DNA from: Viola odorata
Lineage: Eukaryota; Streptophyta; Magnoliopsida; Malpighiales; Violaceae
NCBI GenBank assembly: GCA_963691705.1
Contig: OY829543.1
Span: 31,457,523-31,521,522 of the forward strand
Reading direction: 5' to 3'
DNA length: 64,000 nt
Part shown: piece after piece, positions 35,300-48,314 of the stretch
Numbering within the stretch: position 1 is the first letter of the stretch
Layout: every line of letters begins with the position of its first letter
Notes under the pieces: generated by a model
Told to the model about the DNA's origin: nothing
Databases searched by the model: none
The model's input: the letters and a program-made list of their open reading frames with translations, nothing else
Made by a program: the position numbers and the translations under genes

Positions 35300-37828
35300 A
35301 GAGCAATTTGACAACAATTTGTTCTTGTCAATCCATAAGGATCATGACAATATCCCTCACTGGAAGACCTTTGTCCACCCAAGCAACCAAGGCTTGAGTT
35401 GCATCAACACCTTGCCTTTTCTCGAGTCATGTCTTGAGAATGGCCAAAGGAGGAGTGGAGAATGGAAGGTAATCAACTTATGGGTGTAACACATCTAAAG
35501 GATTCCCTCTGTATGCTTTTAGTAAGGATACATGGACCACATTGTGGATCAATGCAGTAGCTGGTAGGTCTAACTTGTAGGCAGTAGCACTAATTTTTTC
35601 CAGAACCCTGTAGCGACCAAAGTACTTGGCAGAGACCTTAGCATTGGGCCTATGAACTAAGGAAAATTGTCTGTAGGGCTGGAGTTTAAGCAAAACCCAG
35701 TCACCAATTGAAAAATTCCTGTCTAATCTGCCCATATCAGCAAATTTCTTCATCCTTTCTTGAGCTTTAAGCAGTTGAGCTCTAAGCTTATCCAACATAT
35801 CCTGTTTTTCAAAGAGCAAGGCATCTAAAGTGGCATCATTGCTTTCATGAGAGACATAGGGAATATGAATGACAGGTTCCACTCCAAACAAAGCCTTATA
35901 GGGACTGCAATGGAGAGAACAAAATGAAGTATTATACCAGTACTGAGCTAGAGGTAGAAATTGCAGCCATTTTTGGACAATCAAAGCAGTAGCATCTCAA
36001 GTACTACTCCAAGCATTGGTTCACTCTTTCAATTTGACCATTAGTCTGAGGGTGGTATGAACTGGATGGAGTGAGTTGAACTCCTTGGAGAGAAAATAAC
36101 TACTTCCAAAAGTTGCTGAGGAAAATGGAATCCCTATCAGAAATGATGGATTATGGGAGGCCATGAATCTTAGCCACTTGGTCTAAGAAGAGTTGAGCTA
36201 CTTGGGGAACAATATAGTGGCTCCTTCAATGGTAAAAAGTAGGCAAATTTGGATAGTCTATCAACTACAACCAAGATGAAGTCTTGCCCCCACTCATAGG
36301 TAATCCTTCAATAAAATCCATACTGATGCTAGAGAAGATATGGGAAGGAATTGTTGGAGTCCAGCTCATATTGGCTGAAAGAGAGATTTGTTGTGGGCCT
36401 AGCCCAATTGGGGCTATTTGTTTTAGTTTGATTAGAAAAAGGAAAGATTGGAGTATGACTTGAAGTAGGATTGTGTAACCTAATTAATTAGGTTGTCCAC
36501 TAATATATATATATGGTGGCTTAGGTTTTGAGAACACACAGAGAGACAAGAGAGATTGAAAAAGGGTTGTTGTTGAACATCCTGAGAGATTGTGAGAGGA
36601 TTTGAGCATCCTGTGAGAGAGAAGAGAGAAAACAGATTTCGCCAAACTCTGTGCAGCTGCGGGAGAATCGTCGCAGCGACTTCGTTCACCGTTGGATCTG
36701 GGTGAAATTTGGACAGCAGGTGCACGACTTCTGGTTCTTCAATCTGAACGGTTGGATCGGTGAGAAGTTGTCCGAGGTGGTAGAAATCCTGTCCCGATTG
36801 AAGCAGTGGAAATCTGGTTTTGGTTCTCTATTCTCATATCTCTTGTTTTTCTCGAATTGATTGGATTGTTTGATTGGTACTATTGGTGATAGTGGTGTAT
36901 TTCAGATTATTCCTATAGTTGAGATAGGGATTTTGCTTGGTTGTACACATTGATCATCATATAGTGGATTGACTGGCTTGTGCCCGTGGTTTTTTACCTG
37001 TTGAGGTTTTCCACGTTAAAAATCTCTGTGTTATTTTTGATTGCTTTTGATTGGTAGGGGTTATTGATTCTTGGGATAAGATTGTTTGCTGCGCAAATTG
37101 ATTGTCGATTGGAAATAACCCCAACAGGAATAGGTAGAGGTTGTAACAAATTAGGGGAGAAGGCATGTTCAGGCTTGCAAACCTGATAGACATGGCAGTT
37201 CCAGATGTAGTCCTTCACCATACTTTTCAATTTTGGCCAGTAAAAGAGTCATGCTACTCTGTTTAATGTGGCAAGGATTCTTGAGTGGCCACCTACAGGA
37301 GAGCCATGAAATAATTTAAGAATTTCTTGTTTGAGCTCAACATTATCTCCAATGACCAATTTCCATTTTCTTCTCAAAAGGCCGTCTTTCCAAGTATAGT
37401 GTTTATGAGTAGATCCTTAGAGTTGGGTTTTCTGGATGAGTGTCTGAATATTAGGATCTTAGAGCCAAGATTCCTTGATTTTTTCTTCTAGAGAAGGGGA
37501 AATGGAGGACAAAACTAGGGAGTGCAGCTCTGTAGAGTGCATCCTGGACAGTGCATTTGCAGCTGTGTTTGTGGACCTAGTTTTGTACAACACCTCATAG
37601 TCATACTGCTACAATTTGATTAACCAAGCTACTTGAGCCTCAGTATTCAATCTCTGCCCCAACAAGTACTTTAGAGAATGATGATCAATTTTAATGATGA
37701 AGTGGTGATGTTTGAGATATGAGTCCCAATGAGCCACAACTAAGAGTACTGCCATTAATTCCCTCTCATAGACACTTTTAGCTTGGTGCCTGGGAGATAA
37801 TTTCTTACTGAGGTAGGCAAGGGGTGCT
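35300..37828 (-). pseudogene. gypsy pol remnant (RNase H, integrase)
   Basis: RNase H: PLAYLSKKLSPRHQAKSVYE, KIDHHSLKYLLGQR, NALSRMHSTELH. Integrase zinc finger: WLFYWPKLKSMVKDYIWNCH.VCQ. Integrase C-terminal: WYNTSFCSLHCSPYKALFG, then FADMGRLDRNFSIGDWVLLK, YFGRYRVLEKI, VVHVSLLKAYRG. Several stops interrupt the core (about 36000-36350), and the chromodomain after 35470 is in a different frame. The domain set and the GDWVLLKLQPYRQ motif fit chromovirus gypsy elements. Not functional. Confidence 0.85.
36352..37126 (+). mobile_element. solo LTR with perfect TSD
   Basis: Starts TGTTGGAGTCC and ends AACCCCAACA (6-bp perfect terminal repeat TGTTGG/CCAACA). It is flanked by GGAAT at 36347-36351 and 37127-37131. 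It contains a TATATATATATGG box at about 36506. No internal region is present, so it arose by recombination between two LTRs. The superfamily is uncertain, with copia likely from the termini. Confidence 0.88.
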
Positions 37829-39183
37829 TGATCGGTTATCGAAGCCGTAAAAAATAATAATAAAACCTAGCCAATATGCACAATTAAGACTGTGTATAGT
37901 GATAATAGGGTCGATCCTTAGGGACTAGGGCAAAACGTATTCTTTCAATAATAACTAAGTAGTAACAAACGAAACAGGTAACAATACTAAGGGGGTTTTA
38001 AGAGTTTGTGTTTCAAACTATCAATTAACCAACAATTAAATAAAACAAAGCAAAGTAAACAAAAGATTAACTCAAAGAGAGAATATTTCCCAATAAAGTC
38101 TATTGTCGGTTATGATTGAGGCCAACTAATCATCGGTGCAAAGGTATTATATTCCTAAGTCATAGGTGTGCTATAGAAACCAGGTACACTTAGGTCTCCT
38201 ACTTTTCTTCGTACGAAAAATTTATCCAGAAGACACTTGAGAAAAACCTTGACAATTAAATAACCCCTAGAAGGCACTTAGAGGGATTTAACCTAATAGC
38301 CCATGAAGTGGAGGAAAGACACACCTAGGGCAAGACGGACAAGGCACTTGAGAGTCTTTAACCCTAATTAGTTATTTCTTCTAACTAGATTGAACCTGCT
38401 TCTAGATGACTTTGTATTAGTTGTCTACTCTATCTTGCAGCTTCGTATGGGTAGCTAACACTACAAGAACGATGGTAATTACTCATGCATAGCCTAGGGC
38501 TGGCCTAACCATAAACCATACATAAGAAAATTGACAATATATTAATAAACAAGTAAATATAAATTCTGGAATTTATTAAGAACGTTTAGACCTCACAGTT
38601 GTATTAATCGTAATCTTTGATGATATTTACAAAGAAAATAGAGATTAGCTATGCATAAACATAATTAAAACAAGAAGAGATAGAAAATATAAATATTATA
38701 AAGTGCTAAGGAAGAGAGAAAAGAAGAGAGAGCTGCTAAATGCAGCAGCTCTCAAAGTTGGAACAAGAGTAGCGGTAAAAACGGGGAATTAAAAGTGTCT
38801 CAAAAGCGTTAACCTAGAATCCTATATATAATAGTCCTAAGTCCTACTCCTAGTCGAACTAGACTTGTAATAAAGTCTTTAAGCTGAGCTGGAGTCAAAA
38901 CAAGCAAGACCGCAAAAGGTGTGAACTTTCCATTCTGGGACGCGTCTTGTGACTTGGGCTTCACGCCAGTGCAAAAAGATACACGTCAGGGGCAAGATGG
39001 CAACGACCTCGTCCAAAAACATTTCAAGCGGCGCATGTTCTTGGTAAATCTCTCTTTAAGTCCAGATCTGCACAAAGTAAGCAAATAGATACAAATCAGA
39101 AGTATCATGGTCTAAAATAGGCAGAAAAGAGGGATAAGAGTGTATAACAAATGCGTGCTACAAGATAGTATTTGCGCTCATCA
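37829..39183 (-). repeat. Athila-type 3' LTR
   Basis: 1355 bp. On the minus strand it starts TGATGAGCGCAAAT and ends ATAACCGATCA (TGAT...ATCA ends). It abuts the gypsy RNase H at 37828, which fixes this border. Confidence 0.7.
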
Positions 39184-41887
39184 CTCTGTCTTTGGTTAAG
39201 TGTTTACACTCTACCAATACAACATACACAACTAACATTAAACTTGTATGTCAACCCGAGTGAATAAAACTTCAAGTGAAGATGCAAATGCATGGGCATT
39301 CAAATGACCAAAAGGACTTGTAAAGGTGGGGAACAGTTAGGTGTGGTAAACAAGAAAAGAGATAAGCAAAAGGGTGAAGTTTTCAGAAAGGGATCTCAGC
39401 AAGCTGTAGTGGAATCCAGCATGGGCAGGAGCCAAAAATTCTTCTTGTAAATCTCCTTGAGGTGCAGAATTCTTCTTGTCTGCTTTCCTGGGCATGCTAG
39501 ATCATCTTTGGCATTTCTAGATCATCTTTTGCTTTTCTTTTTCTTACAAGGGAATATCACAAAAACTTTTATTTTTTATTTTATTTTTTTGTTGTTTAAG
39601 TAAATATAAATATTACATTGATGCACTTGTGTTTTTCTGTTCCCACTGATCCACCATTCTTTCGCCTCTTTCCAGCACAACCCGTATCAATCCTTCATCT
39701 TTGGCTCATTTTCGTCCCATTTTTTTTAGCCACATACTCATGGTCTTCTTCAACTTTATGTTGACAACTAGGTTGTCTCCCTAGGATGGTTTTTAAGTAT
39801 ATGGTAGGAGTCTGATTTTATGGCTATAAAAAAGAAGGGAATAAAGGCTTGACAAGGGCAGAAACAGAAAAGGAAAAGGAAAAGAAAGGAAAGAAACTAC
39901 CAGGGGTGGATGTACAGCAGAGCAGGATGCAATTTTCAAGAGCTGGTAGAGGGGGGGGGGATTCCTCTATGCTAGTTGAGTAGAGGTAGAATAAGCTCTA
40001 GGAGCTCATTTGTACGTGTCACTACGCATGGTGAAGTGCCTTCCAATCCTCGTGACGAGCCTGGCTAGGGGCAGATATGGCATGATCTCGCTGCTGGAAA
40101 GTGTACGTGAATCCCTGACAGAATCAAAAAAATGAAAACAAAGAAAACTGATAGAATAAAATAAAATAAAAATAGAAAATAAAAAGATAAAATGATGAAA
40201 AGATGAAAAATAGAAACGTGGAGCGCCTCATTTTCTATCTCGGGCTAGACAATAGGAGATGAAATCACTCATGGATTGGTGGCTCTGCCACCATTTGTTC
40301 ATCGATCGTGATAGGGCAAAATCCTTCGTAGAAAGGTTTCAGTCGATGACCGTTAACCCGAAAAATATTTTCGTGAGCTGTGTTCTAAATATCTATTGTG
40401 CCATGATCACAAATGTTAGTGACAACATATGGTCCCGTCCAACGAGACTTTAATTTCCCAGAAAAGATCCTAAGCTTAGAATTGTAAAGTAGAACTTTTT
40501 GTCATATGGCAAAAGATTTAGGAGAAATCAACTTATCATGGTGAGCCTTTGTCTTGGCTTTGTAGATGAGAGAATTCTCATAGTCTTCGTTGTGGAGCTC
40601 TTCGAGTTCTTGGATTTGTAGACGCCTATGTGAGCCAGCTTTGTTGAGATCCATGTTAACTTTGTGGATTGCCTAAAAAGCTTTATGCTCGATTTCCATA
40701 GGGAGATGACACGACTTGCCGTAGACAAGTCGGTATGGTGTCATGCCTATAGGTATTTTAAAGGCAGTGCGATAGGCCCATAAAACATCGTCCAACTTAA
40801 GACTCCAATCCTTTCTTGATTGATTCACTGTCTTCTCGAGGATAGACTTAATTTCACGATTGGAGACCTCAGCTTGGCCGTTGGTCTGCGGATGATAAGC
40901 TATAGAGACCTGATGAGTGACACCATATTTGTTTAAGAGATTGGTGACAATTTGGTTGTAGAAATGTGTTCCTCTGTCACTGATGAGTGCTCGAGGAGTT
41001 CCAAACCTGTTAAAAATATTATCCTAAGAAAATCAATAATAATTTTGGAATCGTCAGTTTTGGTTGCCTTGGCCTCGACCCATTTGGACACATAATCATC
41101 TGCTAACAAAATATAGATATTACCAAACGAGTTAGGGAAGGGCCCCATATGTCGAAGATTTCACAGGAGATAATACTAGTGAGAGGCATCTGTTGCCTTG
41201 CTCCAATGTTACCTATCTTTTGGAAGCTTGGGCAAGCATGGTAAAATAGGTAAATATCCTTGAAGATCGTCGGCTAGTAGAACCGACTTCCAAGACCTTC
41301 AGTGCTATTTTCTTAGGACCAAAATTTCCTCCGCAAGTCATGGAATGACAAAATTTTAGGATAGAAGGTACTTCTTCATAGTTGACGCATCGCCGAATTA
41401 ATTGGTCGGAGCAGTGCTTCCAGAGGTATGGGTTGTCCCATACATAGTACCTCGCTTGTTTTTGGAGGTATTGGCGCTCAGAGGGTATGGAATCTGCAGG
41501 GAAAGAACCTGTTGCACAGAAATTAGCGATGTAAGAGTACCAAGGATGTATAAGACACAATTGTTCGTCAGAAAAGGTATCTCGCCACTCTTATCTTTAA
41601 TTTCCATGTCAAATTCCTGGAGTAGCAGTATCCATCTTATAAGTCGTGGCTTAGCATCTTTCTTGGTTAAGAGGCATCTCGATGTTGTATGATCTGAAAA
41701 AACAATTACTTTAGTTCCCAAAAGATATTGTCAAAACTTATCTAAAACAAACACGACAGCAAAAAGTTCTTTTTCAGTGGTGGTATAGTTGCATTGAGCC
41801 TCATCCAAAAGTTTGGATGCATAATAGATGACAAATGTTTCGTGGTTTTGCTTCTGGCCTAAGACGACTCTGACTGTTGTGTTTGAT

Positions 41888-42755
41888 ACGAACCTAGTTG
41901 TATAGGATGCATAGCATGTATTTGATCTAGTTCGAAGGCTTAGATTTCGATGCGGAAGATAGATAACTTAACGAGATGAGTTAGACTCAAGCAAGAGCCT
42001 GCCTTGCTTAATCTAAATCGATACAAGTGAGGGTCTTGACTCGTATATTAGGCTCGGACTCACACCTGGGAGAAAGCTACCTAAAGGAAACAAAATCAAT
42101 GGGGTCGAAACTTTAGGTTTTACTTGCAATCAATCCTAGCTTTCGGGACTAAAGATTGGAACAAGGCTCACACATGAACAATTGAGAGAAAACTTCTCTA
42201 GGTTTTAATTATCAAAAATAGTCTGGAAAATACAACGAAAAGGGTGGCTCCTTTAAATAGGAAGCCCTAAACCCTTCAATTAGAAGTCCTACTTCTAATT
42301 GAATTTCTAATTAATTAATTAAACTAATTATAAAATAAATCCAACTAATTTATTTAATAATAAAATAAGTAATTGAAAAATGGAAGTCTTGGAATTTCCT
42401 CCTTGGCGCAAAACTGACATTCTGTGGGCATGATCACGCCGAGGCTAGGCGTGATCACGTCGATCTTCTTCCAGGTTCAGACGCCCCTCCTATTTTGGGC
42501 GTGATCACGTCGAGGCCCTGCTCCAATTTATCCACGCCTCTATTTTGGGCGTGATCACGTCCAGGCCTGCGTCCAAAATCTCTTGTCTCTGCTTTGGGCG
42601 TGATCACACCGAGGTTGGGCGTGATCACAGCTAGTCCAGTCTGGGCATCTTCGTTTGCAACTCCTTGCTCCTCACACACCAATTTGGGCAGCTTCGCTTG
42701 CAACTCCTTGCTCCTTGCGCGAGTTATTGGTACGGTAGGTTGTACGATAGGATTT
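41888..42755 (-). mobile_element. gypsy 3'-end fragment with LTR inserted in the Athila RNase H
   Basis: The Athila RNase H frame breaks off near 42755 (EIMRDVSN) and resumes at 41887 (VVLGQKQN). The inserted piece has a polyprotein tail VPITRARSKELQAKLPKLV, six TGATCA-centred repeats, and an LTR-like end CTAGGTTCGTATCA. That end matches the LTR end of element B (CTAGGATCGTATCA at 56599 and 61378) in this part. It is probably a 3' LTR plus the end of pol of a related gypsy. The TSD is not exact. Confidence 0.6.
42426..42630. repeat. six spaced GGGCGTGATCACG palindromic repeats
   Basis: TGATCA cores at 42431, 42452, 42502, 42552, 42601 and 42622, each embedded in GGGCGTGATCACG or a close variant. 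Confidence 0.85.
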
Positions 42756-43565
42756 GCATCAGTTGTGTTGCTAACGTCGCGCATGATCTCCAAAGGAAGG
42801 TCATGATGATGGGGGCGGATATCAGCTTCTTTTTCAGTAGGTCAAACGCAGCTTTGCAAGCGTCATCAAAATTAAAGTCCGTATCCTTCTGCAGCAACTT
42901 GCACATCGGTTGGGTGATTTTGGAGAAGTCCTTGATGAACCTCTTGTAAAATCCTACATGGCCAAGAAACGAACGTACTTCTCGGATAGAATTAAGGTAA
43001 GGTAAAGATTCAATTACTTCAATCTTAGCTTTATCTACTTTGATACCTTTTTGTGAGACAATATGGCCAAGAATGAGACCTTGATCTACCACGAAGTGAC
43101 ACTTCTCATAATTAAGTACTAGGTTAGTATTAACACAACTTTGCAAGATTTGTTTTCAAATTAGCCAAGCACTCAATAAAAGATGAAATCATCCATAAAT
43201 ACCTCGATTCCATTCTAGACGAATTTGGGGAAGATGCTCACCATACATCTCTGAAAAGTGGTAGGAGCATTACAGAGGCCGAATGGCATCCTCCTGTAGG
43301 CGAAAGTGCCAAAGGGATAGGTGAATGTGGTCTTGTCTTGATCTTCGAGGGAAACTAGAATTTGGTGGAAACTGGTGTACCCATCCAATCAACAATAATG
43401 CGTCTTGCCCACAAGATGCTCTAGCATCTAGTCGATAAAAGGTAAAGGGAAGTGGTCTTTCCTTGTAGCAGTATTCAACCTTTTGTAGTCAATGTAGACT
43501 CTCCAGCCGTTTTGAATGTGTGTAGGAATCAATTCGCCATTTTTCCCGGTGGTGATGGTAACTCT

Positions 43566-44035
43566 CCAGACTATTAATATTTATTTCAGGTGGATTGTTT
43601 CCGTTTGAGGATTAATAGGAACCATTTGTTCTGTGGTTTCAATTAAATAATCTTGGAATAATTCGAATGTTCCGATTTGATATATTTTCTTTTTAGGTTC
43701 TTTTGGAATAGTCTAGTTTCTTAATTGTTGTTCAATTTTTGCTATTTGTACTTCTTGGCGATTATAATCTTCTATATGATTATCTATTATATCATTTTCA
43801 TTATCTGAATAATTATTCTGACTAGAACTTCCAAAGATTCTTCCCAATTTCTTCATAATAACAAAGCTTACAAGATAAAAGTTCCAATTAAAGATAGAGA
43901 CAAAGATACTTCTTTGATTTTAACCTTGCTTCTAGAAGATTATGTTATTTGACCGGGACCACCACCGGGACCACCTCTTAACACGGGTTGACTAATGGAT
44001 TTCACAGCTGACCAAGCGCTCAACTAACCGTTACT
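43566..44035. other. unassigned sequence with a broken minus-strand ORF
   Basis: AT-rich block unlike its neighbours. On the minus strand a frame starts with an ATG at 43854-43856, meets one in-frame TAG at 43713-43715, and goes on to a stop at 43581-43583. The product is charged and Asn/Gln-rich. I do not recognise it. Gag of an LTR element or a decayed pararetroviral leader and ORF start are possible but unsupported. Confidence 0.3.
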
Positions 44036-44039
44036 TCTG

Positions 44040-45787
44040 GAAACTAATTAAAAATCAAAAGCAATACCTTTGCCCCTGGGATCAACTACCATTATGGGAT
44101 CAACTCCATTCTGGGATCATGATACGAGCACGGGAGCTCACAGATACTTCACACGCAGCAAGGGAATGATGGCCATCCTATTGAAGAGCTTGAGAGCCGA
44201 AGAGGCCAACACGGCAGACCGAGACCAATGGATGACGTACGTTCACACCGAGAACACTCTCTGGTTTATAGCACATCTTCACAAGTCCACTCGGACCACT
44301 TGCACCAAATTTTCTTAACCCTTCGTGCACATTAGCTTTTCGCTAAGCTGTCCAAATTCGAATTCTGTTTAGAAGAAGTGCATTTTCTTGGATTTATTGT
44401 AGGTGCCTCCGGTCTCATGGTGGATAAGGAGAAGATAAAGGCTATAGCTGAATGGCCGACGCCAACCAATGTGGGAGATTTTTATCATCGCTTCGTTAAG
44501 GACTTCTCCTCCATCGCCGTCCCCCTCAACACTCTTACAAAGAAGAATGTTACTTTTGTGTGGGGAAAAGAGCAAGAGCTAGCTTTCACCACACTCAAGG
44601 ACATGCTTTCCTCCAGCCCGGTCCTTACCTTACCAAATTTTGACAAGACGTTTGAGGTAAAGTGTGATGCGAGAGACATAGGCATTGGGGCTATTTTGGT
44701 TCAAGACAAGAAGCCGGTGGCCTATTTTAGTTAGAAGTTGAAGGGTCCTCAACTCAACTATTGCACATACGACCGGGAGTTGTATGCGCTTGTGAGGGCT
44801 CTTAACGTGTGGGAACACTACTTGCTGCCCAAGGAATTCGTGGTGCACACGGATCACCTAAGCCTCAAGTACTTGAAGGGCCAAGAGAAGCTCAACAAGC
44901 GCCATGCCTCATGGATGGAATTCATCGAGCGTTTCCCATACACATCAAGTATTTGAAAGGGAAGGACAATGTCGTCGCGGATGCATTGTCATGAAGGTAT
45001 GCCCTCCTGACTTCCCTTTATTCTTGCCTCTTAGGTTTTGCACACCTTACCACTTTGTATGCAACTGATGTGGATTTTAAGGATGCTTTCCTTTCTTGTT
45101 CTAATGGTGCACACAACACATTTGTATTACATAATAGTTTTCTTTTTCATCAACGTCCATCCCATGCATTTAATGTACAAGATAGGTCAGCCGCCCCTCT
45201 CCTCGAGAACACCCCACCAAAACATCTACTCTAGCCCAAAAGCTGTCAGCTAAAATAGCATCTACCTAGAAGAGACCTAGTTGGTCCCGCATAAAGATTC
45301 CACCCACATCACCACTTGTCTCCAACTTTTACTCGAGTCTTGTGTCGTTCGTTACCCCAAGTCACGACGTCTGTCATCCAAGTCTTTTACCAAGTTCGGT
45401 ACCTTATCAACCGATACTTCCCCATATACTTTTCTAAGTCCTCTTCTTGAGTCTACCGGTACTTTCCCCCTATCTCATCTACCGATACTTACCCAAAGTT
45501 CTCTATTGTCTTCTTGAGTCTACCGGTACTTCCCCCTATCTCATCTACCGATACCTTTCCCCATCATCAATCAATACTTCACCCTAAATTCTTGAGCGTT
45601 TGTGAAGATAATTGTGCACTTGTTTACTTGAAGCACGAGGTTAGTGCGGTATAGTGCAGCACGACTTGCAAGTGAGAGTGAGCAATTGTGAGGTTATCTT
45701 TTGTGAGTGTCTAAATACGAGAGTTTAAATACGTGAGGGAGAGATTAGTTCGCTAACTGACTGAGCGTCGAACTCATCAAAAATAAA
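44040..45787 (+). mobile_element. Ty3/gypsy fragments (RT-RNase H and 5' leader)
   Basis: 44040-44320 holds an ORF piece with RYFTRSKGMM; 44330-45210 is RT-RNase H; 45250-45600 is a spacer with direct repeats (CTACCGGTAC/CTACCGATAC); 45600-45787 resembles the leader of element B (GAGAGTTTAAAYACG...GTGAGGGAG, compare 57410-57450). The order is not that of one element, so this is a patchwork of gypsy pieces. Confidence 0.6.
44330..45210 (+). pseudogene. gypsy RT-RNase H remnant
   Basis: CLEEVHFLGFIVGASGLMVD then KIKAIAEWPTPTNVGDFYHR: the usual stretch with FxGLASFYRRF has lost about ten residues. Next come FVWGKEQELAFTTLKDML, FEVKCDARDIGIGAILVQ with a TAG at about 44732, [35 protein letters not shown] and a frameshift into [14 protein letters not shown]. 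The domain type is chromovirus-like. Broken by a deletion, a stop and a frameshift. Confidence 0.85.
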
Positions 45788-47205
45788 TGAGAATTATAAC
45801 TCGCTGCTAAGAACAAATTGCTTGTAGATAGCAGTAAGGTGATCGAACCACAAAGAGCAATGGTACAATTCTTTGTATGAGTTATGATGACCAAATAACA
45901 CTCAGGTGAAATGTAGGTGTTTGTGATGAAACTAAAATCAAAAAGTAAATGAAACGTGCACTGTCCTTGGCCAAGAATGAGATTCTTGGTGAAGAAGATT
46001 AATTCGGGAGTGGGGATCTAGAATGAGAAGAATTCCTAGTAGAGGCTGGTGGCTGTGAGACAAGATATACAATCATCGATGCAGAGATGTTCATCTTCAA
46101 TCCACAAAGTTGCTATAGGATCAAGGTACGCTTATGACCCCTACTTCCCTCCTGTATCAACACCACCTTAGGTACGCTTAGAGATGATGCCTTACCAATC
46201 AGCACCTTGCTGGTTAAAGACTTTACCGAGTTGGCAGTTGGCTTGAGTCAATTACACCTCTGCGGTGTGTTTGTCCTCAATGGCTTAGGGGAAGACAACT
46301 CTAGACTAGTATCCTCGGTTGTCAGTCAGGATTGGATCTGATTAATATTTATCCCTACCATTTCCTGGATACACCCAGTAGTGCGTAGAAGTGTACTTTG
46401 ATCTCCTTGATCGATAATCCATAACCAAGGAGAATGACAGTTGCGTTACCTGTTTAATCCTAGATTAGCTACTTCTAAAACCAAACAGAGAACACATTAA
46501 GAATAATCACGAGATCGATTAAGTGCAGATGTAAAGATTAATAAGAATGATTAGATCTCATGCATATTCATGCTCATGCCTATTGCCTCTATTAAGAAAA
46601 GGGTGTTTAGCTACTCATACACATAATTAAAAAGTGAAATAGCAATGTATTAAAAATGATGGAATATCCTTTATCTCCGAAGGAGCAAAATGTATGTGAA
46701 AAATGTATCGAAGATCCAAAATCAGAGAAAGAGAGCCCTCTCCTCTCAAAACCATAGGAAAAGTATATAAAGTTCTCTTTTCCTAGAAAATAGGCAGGGA
46801 AAAGGGAAATTAAAATCCTAATTAATTTAAATTGTATTTGATTGCCCTCATCCTCATATGGAAATATTATCAGATCAGGATCAATAGAGCGTATCCCCAT
46901 TCCGTCCGTAATCAACGCTCCAATCATCAGGGATTCAATCCGCTGTTTGCTCCGAAGATATCTCTAGGTGAGGCGCGGCCAGCGACTCTGTCTTGGTCCA
47001 GATGGATGTCTTGGTCAAGAAGGCTGCTTTTATTCAATCTACTCAAATTCTTCCCAGTCATATCCGATTCTTCTCCTTTTCTACCCACTACCTCTTTTAG
47101 GTTGCCTCCTGCAATATTCGAATGATTTGTACCAAAATCAATAGCATACCATTCAAAATCGCAGAAGATAAAATGGTGAAATCCACTACAATTAAGGCTC
47201 AATCA
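45788..47205 (-). repeat. Athila-type LTR
   Basis: 1418 bp; borders from the TG...CA ends and the adjacent purine tract. The left border is less certain. Confidence 0.55.
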
Positions 47206-48126
47206 ACCCCCCCACTTAGACTTATGCTTGCCCCCAAGCATACTAACTCTAACACAAAACAAAAGCACAAATAAAAAGATAAGAATCAGAAAACACCCGT
47301 TATCAACCATTCGTCCAATCACGTAGGGTGCTCAAACAATTTATTCTATGACTCCCATGTTGTATTATTGAGGCCTAACCAATACCCCAAATATCTTGTA
47401 TATACAAAGTCATAACTTAGGTACTTCGTGAAAAAATATCGCAATTGAATCATGACAAAACTGTTCGGTCTTCCTATGTTTCCCTTTCTTCATATGAACT
47501 GCTCTCACATTTACTATTGTTTTCAAGCCTAGAGATTTACCAACATTTCTTGACACTTCATGAGTAGTTTTCTGGATGTTCCTACTTGATGAGGTGGGAA
47601 CATCAGGACAATTTTTTTTTTTTTTTATATGCTGAGGTAAGATCTCTTAGTTCTCTAGATACTCCTGCTTGGTGAGGCAAGAATACTAAAACATTTATTC
47701 TTAATGGCTCATCTTTAAAATTTTCGCATGGCAGTTCTATGCACAAAGGTGCAAAAGGTAGGGCAAAATAATTATGTATGGTTCTCTTGTAGATTTTGTT
47801 ACTAGGTACTTGGGTTATGGATCTGTGTACATAAGGGATGTTTAAATAGTACCAGGAATCGTACTCTTACAGGTGTTGGAAATGTTAACCCAATTACTTG
47901 CCCTAGTAATATGGTATGGAGTCACAGAATAAAGCATTTTTCCTCCCTAAGTGGGTGATCAGAATGTTTAAAGACAGGTAAGGTCCTAATTCTTAAAAAC
48001 ACGCAAAACATGCAGTCTATCTAACAAAAAATCAAAAGGAAAATATGCAGAAAATCATGTCCTAAAAAATATTACTAAAAATCAAGCAGAAACAGTTAAG
48101 ATACTCAGAATAAGCAAGTTACCTCC

Positions 48127-48162
48127 AACCCCCCCCCCCCCCCACACACACACACACACACT
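48127..48162. repeat. C-run and CA microsatellite
   Basis: A run of about 16 C followed by about nine CA units. Confidence 0.9.
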
Positions 48163-48314
48163 TATCGGACACATTGTCCTCAATGTGTAAAGGCAAGACA
48201 AATGGACATGGAATGACACTAAAAATAGAAAGACTAATATATACAAAATAGAGAAAAAAAGGATGCGACCTGGGGGCATTTAATTAGACTCTATGTCTGA
48301 AAATGTTTGGATGT

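Larger units (their letters stand above)
34839..37828 (-). mobile_element. chromovirus-type Ty3/gypsy element, 3' half
   Basis: Minus strand, from high to low: RNase H (about 37828-37400), H2C2 finger and integrase (37250-35990), integrase C-terminus (35984-35478), chromodomain-like remnant, then the 3' LTR (about 34839-35263). The 5' part is replaced at 37829 by the LTR of an Athila-type element. A solo LTR (36352-37126) interrupts the integrase. Confidence 0.8.
37829..43565 (-). mobile_element. Athila-type Ty3/gypsy element, pol and 3' LTR
   Basis: Minus strand order: RT (43560-42790), RNase H (42790-42755, interrupted by another element, resuming 41887-41560), integrase (41560-40258), a non-coding 3' region with a G10 run near 39950, and the LTR (37829-39183). 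Motifs are those of the Athila/Tat branch. The 5' LTR and gag are missing; at 43565 the element abuts unrelated sequence. Confidence 0.8.
40258..43565 (-). pseudogene. Athila pol remnant (RT, RNase H, integrase)
   Basis: RT: IPTHIQNGWRVYIDYKRLNT, RKDHFPLPFID, TFTYPFGTFAYRRMPFGLCN and the FMDDF catalytic box. Then LNYEKCHFVVDQGLILGHIV and VRSFLGHVGFYKRFIKDFSK. RNase [41 protein letters not shown]. Integrase: [15 protein letters not shown] block, [56 protein letters not shown]-terminus: [20 protein letters not shown] and RVNGHRLKPFYEG. At least four in-frame stops in RT and frameshifts in the integrase make it dead. Confidence 0.88.

Noticed and set aside
36651..36860. 69-codon frame in the solo LTR
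   Set aside because: LTR leader sequence with no conserved domain; the block is bounded by a TSD and has no internal region.
43566..44035. Endogenous pararetrovirus as a firm call
   Set aside because: Only a short, stop-containing frame is visible; no movement protein, coat protein or RT motif could be recognised, so it is left unassigned.
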